A stretch of 64,000 nucleotides of DNA from Pseudomonas sp. S31 (lineage in GTDB: Bacteria; Pseudomonadota; Gammaproteobacteria; Pseudomonadales; Pseudomonadaceae), in assembly GCF_016648105.1 (NCBI RefSeq), contig NZ_JACVVE010000019.1, forward strand, positions 1 to 64,000. Reading direction: 5' to 3'. The notes under the pieces were generated by a model. It was not told the DNA's origin. It did no database searches and saw nothing but the letters and a program-made list of their open reading frames with translations. Within the stretch, counting starts at the first letter, position 1. Each line of letters opens with the position of its first letter. Of this stretch, positions 50,560 through 59,060 are shown one piece after another. The translations under genes and the position numbers were made by a program.

Positions 50560-51810
50560 TTAGTGGGCGACGGCAGCGGCGCCGTGTTCGTCGATCAGCG
50601 CGCCGTTGTAGAAACGGTCGATGGAGAATGGCGCGGCCAGCGGGTGCATCTCGCCCTTGGCCAGGCTCGCCGCGAAGACGTTGCCCGAGCCCGGGGTGGC
50701 CTTGAAGCCGCCAGTACCCCAGCCGCAGTTGAAGAACATGTTCTTGACCGGGGTCTTGGAGATGATCGGGCAAGCGTCCGGGGTGGTGTCGACGATGCCG
50801 CCCCACTGGCGGTTCATGCGTACGCGCGAGAGGTTCGGGAACATCTCGACGATCGCCTGCAGGGTGTGCTCGATCACCGGGTACGAACCGCGCTGGCCAT
50901 AGCCGACCCAGCCGTCGATACCGGCGCCGATCACCAGGTCGCCCTTGTCGGACTGGCTGATGTAGCCGTGTACGGCGTTGGACATGATCACACTGTCGAT
51001 GATCGGCTTGATCGGCTCGGAAACCAGCGCCTGCAGCGGGTGCGATTCCAGCGGCAGGCGGAAGCCGGCGAGCTTGGCCATGTGCCCGGAGTTACCGGCA
51101 GTGACCACGCCGACGCGCTTGGCGCCGATGAAGCCCTTGTTGGTTTCGACACCGATCACCGCGCCGTTTTCCTTGCGGAAGCCGATCACTTCGGTCTGCT
51201 GGATCAGGTCCACGCCCAGGGCGTCGGCGGCACGGGCGAAGCCCCAGGCCACGGCATCGTGACGGGCCACGCCGCCACGGCGCTGGACGGTGGCACCGAG
51301 GATCGGGTAGCGGGTGTTCTTCGAGCAGTCCAGGTACGGGATCTCGGCCGCGACCTGGGCAGTGTTGAGCAGCTCACCATCGACGCCGTTGAGGCGGTTG
51401 GCGCTGACCCGACGCTCGGAGTCGCGCATGTCCTGCAGGGTGTGGCACAGGTTGTAGACGCCACGCTGGGAGAACATCACGTTGTAGTTGAGGTCTTGGG
51501 ACAGGCCCTCCCACAGCTTCATGGCGTGCTCGTACAGATGCGCCGACTCGTCCCACAGGTAGTTGGAACGCACGATGGTGGTGTTACGGGCGGTGTTGCC
51601 GCCGCCCAGGTAACCCTTCTCGATCACCGCGACGTTGGTGATGCCGTGCTCCTTGGCCAGGTAGTAGGCCGTGGCCAGGCCATGGCCGCCACCGCCGACG
51701 ATGACCACGTCGTAGACCTTTTTCGGGGTCGGCGTGCGCCACATGCGCTGCCAGTTCTCGTGATGGCTGAGGGAGTGTTTGAGAAGGCCGAAGCCCGAAT
51801 AGCGTTGCAT
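50560..51810 (-). CDS. soxB: Sarcosine oxidase beta subunit
   Basis: A 416-residue flavoprotein subunit carrying the sarcosine-oxidising site. The FAD-binding motif VVIVGGGGHGLATAYYLA is near 35-52, and the covalent-FMN His lies in the segment around TARNTTIVRSNY. ATG at 51810 (MQRYSGFGLLKHSL) is the family start; an in-frame ATG five codons earlier is less likely. Follows glyA by 15 bp. Confidence 0.95.
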   Translation of the reverse strand: MQRYSGFGLLKHSLSHHENWQRMWRTPTPKKVYDVVIVGGGGHGLATAYYLAKEHGITNVAVIEKGYLGGGNTARNTTIVRSNYLWDESAHLYEHAMKLWEGLSQDLNYNVMFSQRGVYNLCHTLQDMRDSERRVSANRLNGVDGELLNTAQVAAEIPYLDCSKNTRYPILGATVQRRGGVARHDAVAWGFARAADALGVDLIQQTEVIGFRKENGAVIGVETNKGFIGAKRVGVVTAGNSGHMAKLAGFRLPLESHPLQALVSEPIKPIIDSVIMSNAVHGYISQSDKGDLVIGAGIDGWVGYGQRGSYPVIEHTLQAIVEMFPNLSRVRMNRQWGGIVDTTPDACPIISKTPVKNMFFNCGWGTGGFKATPGSGNVFAASLAKGEMHPLAAPFSIDRFYNGALIDEHGAAAVAH

Positions 51811-51825
51811 GGTCGTCTGCTCCAC

Positions 51826-53079
51826 TCAGCGGTAAACAGGGAAATCTGCGCACAGGGCCGCGACGTTCTTCGCCACATCGGCTTCGACGTCTGCGTCACC
51901 GAGGTTGTCGAGGATGTCGCAGATCCAGCCGGCCAGGGCCACACATTGCGCGACCTTGAAGCCACGCGTGGTGACGGCCGGGGTGCCGATACGCAGGCCC
52001 GAGGTGACGAACGGCGACTGCGGATCGTTCGGCACGGCGTTCTTGTTGACGGTGATGTGCGCGCGGCCCAGGGCGGCGTCGGCATCCTTGCCGGTCAGGC
52101 CCTGGCGGATCAGGCTGACCAGGAACAGGTGGTTGTCGGTGCCACCGGAAACCACGTCGTAGCCACGGTCGACGAATACCTGGGCCATGGCCTGGGCGTT
52201 CTCGATCACTTGTTTCTGGTAGCTCTTGAACTCAGGTTCCAGCGCTTCCTTGAAGCACACGGCCTTGGCGGCGATGACGTGCATCAGCGGGCCGCCCTGG
52301 GCGCCCGGGAACACCGCGGCGTTGAGCTTCTTCTCGATCTCTTCGTTGGACTTGGCCAGAATCAGCCCGCCACGCGGACCACGCAGGGTCTTGTGGGTGG
52401 TGGTGGTGACCACGTCGGCGAACGGAATCGGGTTCGGGTACAGGCCTGCGGCGACCAGGCCGGCGACGTGGGCCATGTCGACGAACAGCAACGCACCGAC
52501 CTTGTCGGCGATGGCGCGGAAGCGTGGGAAGTCGAGGGTCTTGGAGTAAGCCGAGAAACCAGCGACGATCATCTTCGGCTTGTGTTCGACGGCCAGGCGC
52601 TCGACTTCATCGTAGTCGATCAGGCCGGTATTGGTGTCGATACCGTACTGAACGGCGTTGTACAGTTTGCCCGAGGACGACACCTTGGCGCCGTGGGTCA
52701 GGTGGCCGCCGTGGGCCAGGCTCATGCCCAGGATGGTGTCGCCAGCCTGCAGCAAGGCCAGGTACACCGCGCCGTTGGCCGAGGAGCCGGAGTGTGGCTG
52801 AACGTTGGCGTAGTCGGCGCCGAACAGCTGCTTGGCGCGCTCGATGGCCAGCGCCTCGACCTTGTCGACGTGCTCGCAGCCACCGTAGTAGCGCTTGCCT
52901 GGGTAGCCTTCGGCGTACTTGTTGGTCAGGCCGCTGCCCTGGGCCTGCATCACGCGCTTGGAGGTGTAGTTTTCCGAGGCGATCAGCTCGATGTGGTCTT
53001 CCTGGCGCTGTTCTTCGGCATTCATCGCCGCCAGCAGTGCATCGTCGTAACCCTGGATCTGGTCTTGCTTGCTGAACAT
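51826..53079 (-). CDS. glyA: Serine hydroxymethyltransferase
   Basis: A 417-residue PLP enzyme that interconverts glycine + 5,10-CH2-THF with serine + THF. The PLP-lysine segment VTTTTHKTLRGPRGG is near 222-236. In this setting it uses glycine and methylene-THF from sarcosine oxidation. First gene of glyA-soxBDAG-purU; ATG at 53079 preceded by GGGAGATAC. Pseudomonads usually have a second glyA elsewhere. Confidence 0.96.
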   Translation of the reverse strand: MFSKQDQIQGYDDALLAAMNAEEQRQEDHIELIASENYTSKRVMQAQGSGLTNKYAEGYPGKRYYGGCEHVDKVEALAIERAKQLFGADYANVQPHSGSSANGAVYLALLQAGDTILGMSLAHGGHLTHGAKVSSSGKLYNAVQYGIDTNTGLIDYDEVERLAVEHKPKMIVAGFSAYSKTLDFPRFRAIADKVGALLFVDMAHVAGLVAAGLYPNPIPFADVVTTTTHKTLRGPRGGLILAKSNEEIEKKLNAAVFPGAQGGPLMHVIAAKAVCFKEALEPEFKSYQKQVIENAQAMAQVFVDRGYDVVSGGTDNHLFLVSLIRQGLTGKDADAALGRAHITVNKNAVPNDPQSPFVTSGLRIGTPAVTTRGFKVAQCVALAGWICDILDNLGDADVEADVAKNVAALCADFPVYR

Positions 53080-53221
53080 CGTGTATCTCCCGGCAGCGAT
53101 CGTTTTTGTCGTAGGGCACTGTGGCCCTTTGTGGCGATGGTATGACTGGCCGGGGCGGGTCAGATGCCTGCGCACGCCTTGCAATGGCGCGTTTACGACA
53201 TTCGTTGCAGCGGAGTGCCTG

Positions 53222-53300
53222 GGCCGGCCTCTTCGCGGGTAAACCCGCTCCTACAGGCAGCGTGCAGCCCTGTAGGAGCGGGTTTACCCGCGAAAGGGCC
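53222..53300. repeat. REP pair, class A
   Basis: Head-to-head inverted copies in the 286-bp divergent gap between glyA and ltaE. The rest of the gap probably holds both promoters; no glycine riboswitch fold was recognised. Confidence 0.9.
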
Positions 53301-53365
53301 GCCACTGACAACCTGTGAATCAATGGTTTAGAGTGCCTTTCTGCGCCACGAAAAGGACCGCTGTG

Positions 53366-54406
53366 ATGACCGACAACAACCAACAATTCGCCAGCGACAA
53401 CTATTCCGGCATCTGCCCCGAAGCCTGGGCGGCCATGGAAAAGGCCAATCACGGCCACGAGCGCGCCTATGGCGACGACCAGTGGACCGAGCGCGCCGCC
53501 GAGTACTTCCGCCATTTGTTCGAAACCGACTGCGAGGTGTTCTTCGCCTTCAACGGCACCGCCGCCAACTCTCTGGCCCTGGCCTCGCTGTGCCAGAGCT
53601 ACCACAGCGTGATCTGCTCCGAGACCGCCCACGTCGAGACCGACGAATGCGGCGCGCCGGAGTTCTTCTCCAACGGCTCAAAGCTGCTCACCGCCGCCAG
53701 CGTCAACGGCAAGCTGACGCCCCAGTCGATTCGCGAGGTGGCGCTCAAGCGCCAGGACATCCATTACCCCAAGCCGCGAGTGGTGACCTTGACCCAGGCC
53801 ACCGAGGTAGGCACGGCGTATCGCCCCGACGAGCTCAAGGCGATCAGCGCCACCTGCAAGGACCTGGGGCTGAACCTGCACATGGACGGTGCGCGTTTCA
53901 GCAACGCCTGCTCGTTTCTTGGCTGCACCCCGGCCGAGCTGAGCTGGAAGTCGGGGGTCGATGTGTTGTGCTTTGGCGGCACCAAGAACGGCATGGCGGT
54001 GGGCGAGGCGATCCTGTTCTTCAATCGCCAGCTGGCCGAGGACTTCGACTACCGCTGCAAGCAGGCGGGGCAACTGGCGTCGAAGATGCGCTTCCTGTCG
54101 GCGCCTTGGGTCGGCTTGCTGGAAGGCGGCGCGTGGTTGCGCCATGCCGCGCATGCCAACCGCTGCGCGCAGTTGCTGGCATCACTGGTGGCGGATTTGC
54201 CTGCTGTCGAGCTGATGTTCCCGGTGGAGGCCAACGGGGTGTTCCTGCAGATGCCGGAAGCTGCCTTGGACGCGTTGCGCGGCAAGGGTTGGCGCTTCTA
54301 TACCTTCATCGGCAGCGGCGGTGCGCGGTTCATGTGCTCGTGGGATACCGAGGAGGCGCGGGTACGCGAGCTGGCGGCGGATATCCGCGGCATTCTCGGT
54401 GCCTGA
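53366..54406 (+). CDS. ltaE: Low-specificity L-threonine aldolase
   Basis: A 346-residue fold-type I PLP enzyme that cleaves threonine and allo-threonine to glycine and acetaldehyde. The PLP-lysine is in CFGGTKNGMAVG near 201-212. ATG at 53366 (MTDNNQQFASDN) is preferred; AAAGGACC precedes it by about 8 nt. It is divergent from glyA, linking it to glycine metabolism. Ends in a terminator shared with the zapA-like gene. Confidence 0.93.
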   Translation: MTDNNQQFASDNYSGICPEAWAAMEKANHGHERAYGDDQWTERAAEYFRHLFETDCEVFFAFNGTAANSLALASLCQSYHSVICSETAHVETDECGAPEFFSNGSKLLTAASVNGKLTPQSIREVALKRQDIHYPKPRVVTLTQATEVGTAYRPDELKAISATCKDLGLNLHMDGARFSNACSFLGCTPAELSWKSGVDVLCFGGTKNGMAVGEAILFFNRQLAEDFDYRCKQAGQLASKMRFLSAPWVGLLEGGAWLRHAAHANRCAQLLASLVADLPAVELMFPVEANGVFLQMPEAALDALRGKGWRFYTFIGSGGARFMCSWDTEEARVRELAADIRGILGA

Positions 54407-54415
54407 CAGATAGCC

Positions 54416-54434
54416 GGGAGGGCTTCGCCCTCCC
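54416..54434. terminator. Bidirectional terminator between ltaE and the zapA-like gene
   Basis: GGGAGGGC-TTC-GCCCTCCC, an 8-bp perfect stem in the 37-bp convergent gap. Confidence 0.8.
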
Positions 54435-54443
54435 CGCAGCCAA

Positions 54444-54746
54444 TCAGGATTCGGCGATGGTCTTGACGATGGCGTCCACCGTGGCGTCGATCTGCGCCTG
54501 GGTCCGCTCCAGCGTCTGCTGGTGTTCCTTCTGCAGCTCCACCTGTTTCGAACACAGGTTCAGGGCCGCCAGCACCAGCAGCTTGTCGCCGATCAAGGTC
54601 GGGTATGAACGCTTGGTCTCGGCCAGGGCGGTGTTGAGCATCCGCACTGCCTGCGCCAGGGTTTCTTCCTGGCCTTCGGGCGCCTTGATCGAATAGTCGC
54701 TGCCCAGGATCGACACGACATTGATCGGCTGCGCTTGCAGTCTCAT
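54444..54746 (-). CDS. ZapA-family cell division protein, divergent paralogue
   Basis: A 100-residue ZapA-like protein: an N-terminal globular part (VSILGSDYSIKAPEGQEETL, about 11-30) and a C-terminal coiled coil (about 65-100). ZapA bundles FtsZ at mid-cell. The canonical zapA of pseudomonads lies elsewhere, next to 6S RNA and a 5-formyl-THF cyclo-ligase; neither is found here, so this looks like a second copy with its own coiled-coil partner. The ATG overlaps the stop of the upstream gene by 4 bp. Confidence 0.75.
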   Translation of the reverse strand: MRLQAQPINVVSILGSDYSIKAPEGQEETLAQAVRMLNTALAETKRSYPTLIGDKLLVLAALNLCSKQVELQKEHQQTLERTQAQIDATVDAIVKTIAES

Positions 54747-54973
54747 GCGCCGACGACGCCGGCACTGGCACGCTCGACCAGCGCCTGGATGCGCGCGGCA
54801 GTGGCACCGTGCTTCTCTTCCTGCTCCATCAGCGACAGCTGCAGGGTCTCGTTTTCTTCCTTGGCCTGGGCCAGTTCCTGGCCAAGGGCGGTGTTCTGCT
54901 CGGTGAGTTGAGCATTCTTGTGCAGCAGGTCGCTGACCAGTTGCTCGAGTTGATTCAGGGAGGCTTCCAACAT
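54743..54973 (-). CDS. Short coiled-coil protein (TIGR02449/ZapB-like)
   Basis: A 76-residue protein that is almost entirely heptad-patterned coiled coil (about residues 3-60). It resembles the short coiled-coil partners found just upstream of zapA in pseudomonads. ATG at 54973 (MLEASLNQLEQLV) is chosen; the upstream in-frame part lacks coiled-coil character. Cotranscribed with and overlapping the zapA-like gene. Interaction with ZapA or FtsZ is inferred. Confidence 0.7.
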   Translation of the reverse strand: MLEASLNQLEQLVSDLLHKNAQLTEQNTALGQELAQAKEENETLQLSLMEQEEKHGATAARIQALVERASAGVVGA

Positions 54974-55161
54974 GGGGCAGATCTCGGGTTGTTGCAAAGG
55001 GCGCACACGATAAAGAAAAGCGCGAACCCTCGCCATTAAATACTGGATTAACAAGGCAAAAGCCCTGCGCAGATTGACAGGCTGAGGGGCACCTTGTTCC
55101 GGCCTGGGTCAACCGTCGGTCGAGTATTTAGAGAGCACCCTTCTATTTTTTTCAGTCCGCC

Positions 55162-55188
55162 TCAAGGCCACTCGGTCACGACCGATAG
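55162..55188 (+). promoter_or_regulatory. Sigma-28 (FliA)-type promoter of the chemoreceptor gene
   Basis: TCAAG, 15 nt, CCGATAG: spacing and words match the FliA consensus (T-AAG-N15-CCGATAA). It lies about 66 nt before the chemoreceptor ATG, as expected for a motility-class gene. Confidence 0.65.
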
Positions 55189-55253
55189 CGAGGGTGAGTC
55201 ATATTTCGTCGTACTGACCGCGCCCCCCTCTACTCCTTGCCTGGATCCTTTCC

Positions 55254-56879
55254 ATGTCCTTACGCAACATGAATATCGCCCCACGCGCGCTGCTCGGGTT
55301 CGCCTTGATCGGCGTGCTGATGCTCGGCCTCGGTATCTTTTCGCTCATGCAAATGGGCAGCATTCGACAGGCCGGCGTCACCATCGAGAAAATCAGCGTA
55401 CCCAGCATCAAGGCCCTCGACGAACTGACCGCGCTGAACCTGCGCCTGCGCACCCTGTCGTTCCGCCTGCTGCTCAACCGCGAGGCGCAGAACCAGCAAG
55501 AGATCCTCAACCTGCTGGAGCAGCGCAATGGCCAGATCGACAACGCCCGCCGCACCTACGAGCCGCTGATCGCCGCCGCCGACGAGCGGGCCGCCTATGA
55601 GCAGTACGTGCAGTTGCTCAACCAGTATCGCCAGCTCGAATCGCGCATGCGCAGCCTCAGCCAGGCCGACAAGACCGAAGAGCTGCGCGCCTTGATCAAC
55701 ACCGAGGTGCAGGCCAACTCCGAGCAGATCAACCAGGTCATGGACAACCTGGTGCGCATCAACACCGAGCAGAGCCGCCAGACCAACGCCACCGCCGCCA
55801 GCCAGTACGGCGCCGCCTTCGCCCTGGTCATCGGCCTGCTGGTGGCCGCCACCGTGCTGACCTTCCTCTGCGCCTTCCTGCTGACCCGCAGCATCGTCAA
55901 GCCGATCGACGACGCGCTCAAGGCCGCCGAACAGATCGCCGATGGCGACCTGACCCACAACATCGATGCCGACGGCACCGACGAAGCCGCACGCCTGCTG
56001 CGCGCCATGGCCCGCATGCAGGACAAGCTACGCGAAACCCTGCACCTGATCTCTGGCTCCGCCACCCAGCTGGCCTCGGCTGCCGAGGAGCTCAACGCGG
56101 TCACCGACGAAAGCGCCCGGGGCCTGCAGCAGCAGAACAACGAGATCGAGCAGGCTGCCACCGCGGTCACCGAGATGACCAGCGCCGTGGAAGAAGTGGC
56201 GCGCAATGCCGTGAGCACGTCGGAAGCATCCAGCGATGCCAGCCGTTCGGCCGGCGACGGCCGTGACCTGGTCATGGAAACCGTGGGCGCCATCGAGCGC
56301 ATGAGCGGCGACGTGCAGGCCACCGCCAAGCTCATCACCCACCTGGCCGAGCAATCGCGTGACATCGGCAAGGTGCTGGACGTGATCCGTGGCCTGGCCG
56401 ACCAGACCAACCTGCTGGCGCTCAACGCCGCGATCGAAGCGGCGCGTGCCGGCGAGGCGGGCCGTGGCTTTGCCGTGGTGGCCGACGAGGTGCGTGCGCT
56501 GGCCCACCGCACCCAACAGTCGACCAGCGAAATCGAGCGCATGATCGGCAGCATCCAGGGCGGTACCGAAGAGGCGGTGGAGTCGATGCGTACCAGCACC
56601 GAGCGCGCCGAGTCGACGCTGAACATCGCCAAGGGCGCGGGCCTGGCACTGGATACCATCGCTGGCGCGGTGGCGCAGATCAACGAACGCAACCTGGTGA
56701 TCGCCAGCGCGGCAGAGGAACAGGCCCAGGTGGCGCGGGAAGTGGACCGCAACCTGGTGAACATCAACGACCTGTCGGTGCAGAGCGCGACCGGGGCGCA
56801 CCAGACCAGTGCGGCGAGCGCCGAGCTGTCGCGCCTGGCGGTGGATCTGAACGGGTTGGTGGCGAGGTTCCGTACCTGA
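55254..56879 (+). CDS. Methyl-accepting chemotaxis protein with four-helix-bundle sensor
   Basis: A 541-residue transmembrane chemoreceptor. TM1 about 12-35, a periplasmic helical sensor of about 150 residues (36-185, size of a 4HB domain), TM2 about 188-212, HAMP about 213-265, then the signalling domain with the hairpin tip GLADQTNLLALNAAIEAARA near 380-400. No CheR-binding pentapeptide at the C-terminus (ends RFRT). The ligand is unknown. Weak Shine-Dalgarno; preceded by a FliA-like promoter and followed by a hairpin and REP pair. Confidence 0.92.
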   Translation: MSLRNMNIAPRALLGFALIGVLMLGLGIFSLMQMGSIRQAGVTIEKISVPSIKALDELTALNLRLRTLSFRLLLNREAQNQQEILNLLEQRNGQIDNARRTYEPLIAAADERAAYEQYVQLLNQYRQLESRMRSLSQADKTEELRALINTEVQANSEQINQVMDNLVRINTEQSRQTNATAASQYGAAFALVIGLLVAATVLTFLCAFLLTRSIVKPIDDALKAAEQIADGDLTHNIDADGTDEAARLLRAMARMQDKLRETLHLISGSATQLASAAEELNAVTDESARGLQQQNNEIEQAATAVTEMTSAVEEVARNAVSTSEASSDASRSAGDGRDLVMETVGAIERMSGDVQATAKLITHLAEQSRDIGKVLDVIRGLADQTNLLALNAAIEAARAGEAGRGFAVVADEVRALAHRTQQSTSEIERMIGSIQGGTEEAVESMRTSTERAESTLNIAKGAGLALDTIAGAVAQINERNLVIASAAEEQAQVAREVDRNLVNINDLSVQSATGAHQTSAASAELSRLAVDLNGLVARFRT

Positions 56880-56887
56880 CATGGCTG

Positions 56888-56904
56888 GGGCCGCTTCGCG
56901 GCCC
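56888..56904 (+). terminator. Hairpin after the chemoreceptor gene
   Basis: GGGCCGC-TTC-GCGGCCC, 7-bp perfect stem 8 nt after the stop, directly followed by a REP pair. Confidence 0.6.
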
Positions 56905-56995
56905 ATTCGCGGGGCAAGCCCGCTCCCACAAGTACTCCAACACCCTCAGGTCCAGCGAGGTACTTGTGGGAGCGGGCTTGCCCCGCGAAGAGGCC
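56905..56995. repeat. REP pair, class C, left of RAYT
   Basis: Inverted copies with core CGGGGCAAGCCCGCTCC and shoulder CCCACA, spacer about 35 nt. This class differs from class A and is found in this window only on both sides of the RAYT gene. Confidence 0.9.
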
Positions 56996-56996
56996 A

Positions 56997-57452
56997 TCAA
57001 ATCCACACAGCATCCCAATGTGGATAATCGCCAGCACGGCGAACCAATCCAGCTCTTATGGGATTGGCAACGATGTACCTGGCCACATGCCGGACATTCT
57101 CCTCACAGCGCAAGGCACGGTCCTGATAGCCCGGCTGCCATACCCTCCGGCGCGGCATGCCGCGTCGATAAAGCGCATGACTGCTGCGTGACTTGAATCT
57201 GCGCATCAGGCCACATAATGTCCCGCTTCGTAACTCGATCAGCCAATGCACATGGTCAGGCATGACCACCCAAGCCAAGGACCGGCAAAGTCCATCGAGC
57301 TCGGTTTGCCTTAGTTCGTGGATAACGCTGCGGGCGAGTTGGAGGTGGGTGAAGATTCGTTTGCGCTCTTGGGTAACTGTGGTCAATAGGTATAGCCCGC
57401 CTGGCTGAGAGAAGCGGCCGCGGCGCAGCAGGTGGGATTGAGCACGGTCCAT
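56997..57452 (-). CDS. REP-associated tyrosine transposase (RAYT)
   Basis: A 151-residue Y1-type (IS200/IS605-like) transposase domain. The HUH pair is HVH at 67-69 in MPDHVHWL, and the catalytic Tyr is Tyr126 in RYIVANPIRAGLV. RAYTs are single-copy domesticated transposases that recognise and spread REP sequences. This one ends 2 bp from a class C REP pair and has another on its 5' side, the expected arrangement of a RAYT with its cognate REPs. Motifs look intact, so it may be active. Confidence 0.9.
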   Translation of the reverse strand: MDRAQSHLLRRGRFSQPGGLYLLTTVTQERKRIFTHLQLARSVIHELRQTELDGLCRSLAWVVMPDHVHWLIELRSGTLCGLMRRFKSRSSHALYRRGMPRRRVWQPGYQDRALRCEENVRHVARYIVANPIRAGLVRRAGDYPHWDAVWI

Positions 57453-57541
57453 GTGTTACTCCCTTCAAAGATTCAGGGAAACACTAGGTCAGCGCGTGGC
57501 GGTGCGAGATGGAGAATGGTTGCTGGATGTTGGAGGCAGTG

Positions 57542-57637
57542 CCGGCCTCTTCGCGGGGCAAGCCCGCTCCCACAGTACCCCACTCAACCTGAGGACAGTG
57601 GAAAACCTGGGGGAGCGGGCTTGCCCCGCGAATAGGC
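57542..57637. repeat. REP pair, class C, right of RAYT
   Basis: Inverted copies with core CGGGGCAAGCCCGCTCC, spacer about 35 nt. The right arm has GGGGGAGCGGGC in place of TGGGAGCGGGC. Lies between the RAYT start and the gbcB stop. Confidence 0.9.
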
Positions 57638-57665
57638 TGCAAAGCAGCCCCAGGTCATGTGCGGA

Positions 57666-58766
57666 TCAATAATCGATCCGCACATCCCCCTTCGGCACAC
57701 TGCAGCACGACAGGATGTAGCCCTCGGCCTCGTCTTCCTCGGTAATCCCGCCGTTGTGCTCCATCTCCACTTCGCCGCCCAGCTTGAGCACCTTGCAGGT
57801 GCCGCAGATGCCCATGCCGCAGGCTTTGGGAATCATCAGGCCGACTTTCGCCGCCGCTGCGTGCACGGTTTCGCCCGGGGCCACGCGAATGCTCTTCTCG
57901 CTGCCGATGAACTCCACCAGGTTGAGGTCGGACACGTCCACTTCCGGCGCGTCGGCGGCCTGCTCGGCATGCTCTACCGCATCGGCCTTGGCTTCCGCCG
58001 GCGTCGCGCCGAACGATTCCTCGTGGTAGTTCTGCATGTCGAAGCCGACCGCCTCGAGCATACGCTTGACCGCCGTCATGTACGGGGTCGGGCCGCAGCA
58101 GAAGATGGTGCGCTCCATGTAGTCCGGGGCGATCAGCTCCATCAATCGCTGGTTCAGATAGCCGCGGTAACCCGCCCAGGGCTCGCCCAGACCGTGCTTC
58201 TCGCAAATGATGTGCAGGCTGAAGTTGGGGATGCGCGAGGCCATCTGCTCCAGCTCGCGGTGGTAGATGATGTCCTTGGGCGAACGAGCGCTGTGCACGA
58301 ACACCATGTCGACATTGGCATTGGTGTCGTAGAACCAGCGGGCCATGGACATCACCGGGGTGATGCCGACGCCGCCCGAAAGGTAGAGCACCTTGCCGGC
58401 CGGGAAATCGATGGCGTTGAACAGCCCCACCGGCCCGTGCACTGGCAGCTCGGCGCCTTCGTGCATGGTGTCGTGGAGGAAGTTCGAGACCTGCCCGCCC
58501 GGCACCCGCTTCACCGTGATGGAAAAGCTGTACGGCACCGACGGTGAGCTGGAGATGGTGTAGGAACGCATCACCGGCTTGCCTTCGATCTCCAGCTCCA
58601 GGGTGACGAACTGCCCTGGCTTGAAGAAGAACATGATCGGCTGGTCGGCCATGAAGCAGAAGGTGCGCACGTCCCAGGTCTCCTGGATGACCTTGACGCA
58701 GCGCACGATGTGGCGGCCGTTGGCCCAGGTCTGGGTGCTGACCGGATTGAGGAAGGTATCGGACAT
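57666..58766 (-). CDS. gbcB: Glycine betaine monooxygenase, reductase subunit
   Basis: A 366-residue oxidoreductase that passes electrons from NAD(P)H via FAD and a plant-type 2Fe-2S centre to GbcA. FAD/NAD domains occupy about 20-250 (RSYTISSSP FAD motif near 85, GGVGITPVMSM near 143, CGPTPYM near 224); the C-terminal ferredoxin has CGMGICGTC and LSCC as cluster ligands (about 318-355). ATG at 58766. Divergent from gbcA with a 294-bp shared promoter region. Confidence 0.95.
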   Translation of the reverse strand: MSDTFLNPVSTQTWANGRHIVRCVKVIQETWDVRTFCFMADQPIMFFFKPGQFVTLELEIEGKPVMRSYTISSSPSVPYSFSITVKRVPGGQVSNFLHDTMHEGAELPVHGPVGLFNAIDFPAGKVLYLSGGVGITPVMSMARWFYDTNANVDMVFVHSARSPKDIIYHRELEQMASRIPNFSLHIICEKHGLGEPWAGYRGYLNQRLMELIAPDYMERTIFCCGPTPYMTAVKRMLEAVGFDMQNYHEESFGATPAEAKADAVEHAEQAADAPEVDVSDLNLVEFIGSEKSIRVAPGETVHAAAAKVGLMIPKACGMGICGTCKVLKLGGEVEMEHNGGITEEDEAEGYILSCCSVPKGDVRIDY

Positions 58767-59060
58767 GTTCTTCTCCAGCGGCCGACTATGGCCCTTTTTA
58801 TGGCTCCGATAATGCGCAAGCCGAGGGCGGCACACATTCCTGCCAGCGACATCGGCGTGCTTATCGCGACCAGCCCCGCGCTACAAGGGCTGGCGCGTCG
58901 TAATTCAAATCGGCCATGTCGCCCATGGATACGGTTCACGGCGTCTTCGGACGCACACTCCACCGCAAAACAACCTGCTGTTCGTTCGCAACAGCCTTGC
59001 GGCACCACAACAACGATTAGCCACCTTTTGCCGGCCGCACACGGCCCCGAGGAATACACG
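58767..59060. promoter_or_regulatory. gbcB/gbcA divergent promoter region
   Basis: 294 bp between divergent starts. It contains an inverted pair GCGACAT (58846-58852) and ATGTCGC (58916-58922) with centres 70 bp apart. In P. aeruginosa this region is activated by the AraC-type regulator GbdR in response to glycine betaine or dimethylglycine; I cannot place that site with certainty here. Confidence 0.4.

Noticed and set aside
53080..53365. Glycine riboswitch upstream of glyA or ltaE
   Set aside because: No tandem glycine aptamer pattern could be recognised; the gap is largely a REP pair.
54407..54443. Possible 6S RNA (ssrS) downstream of zapA
   Set aside because: The gap to ltaE is only 37 bp and is filled by a terminator hairpin, so there is no room for the RNA.
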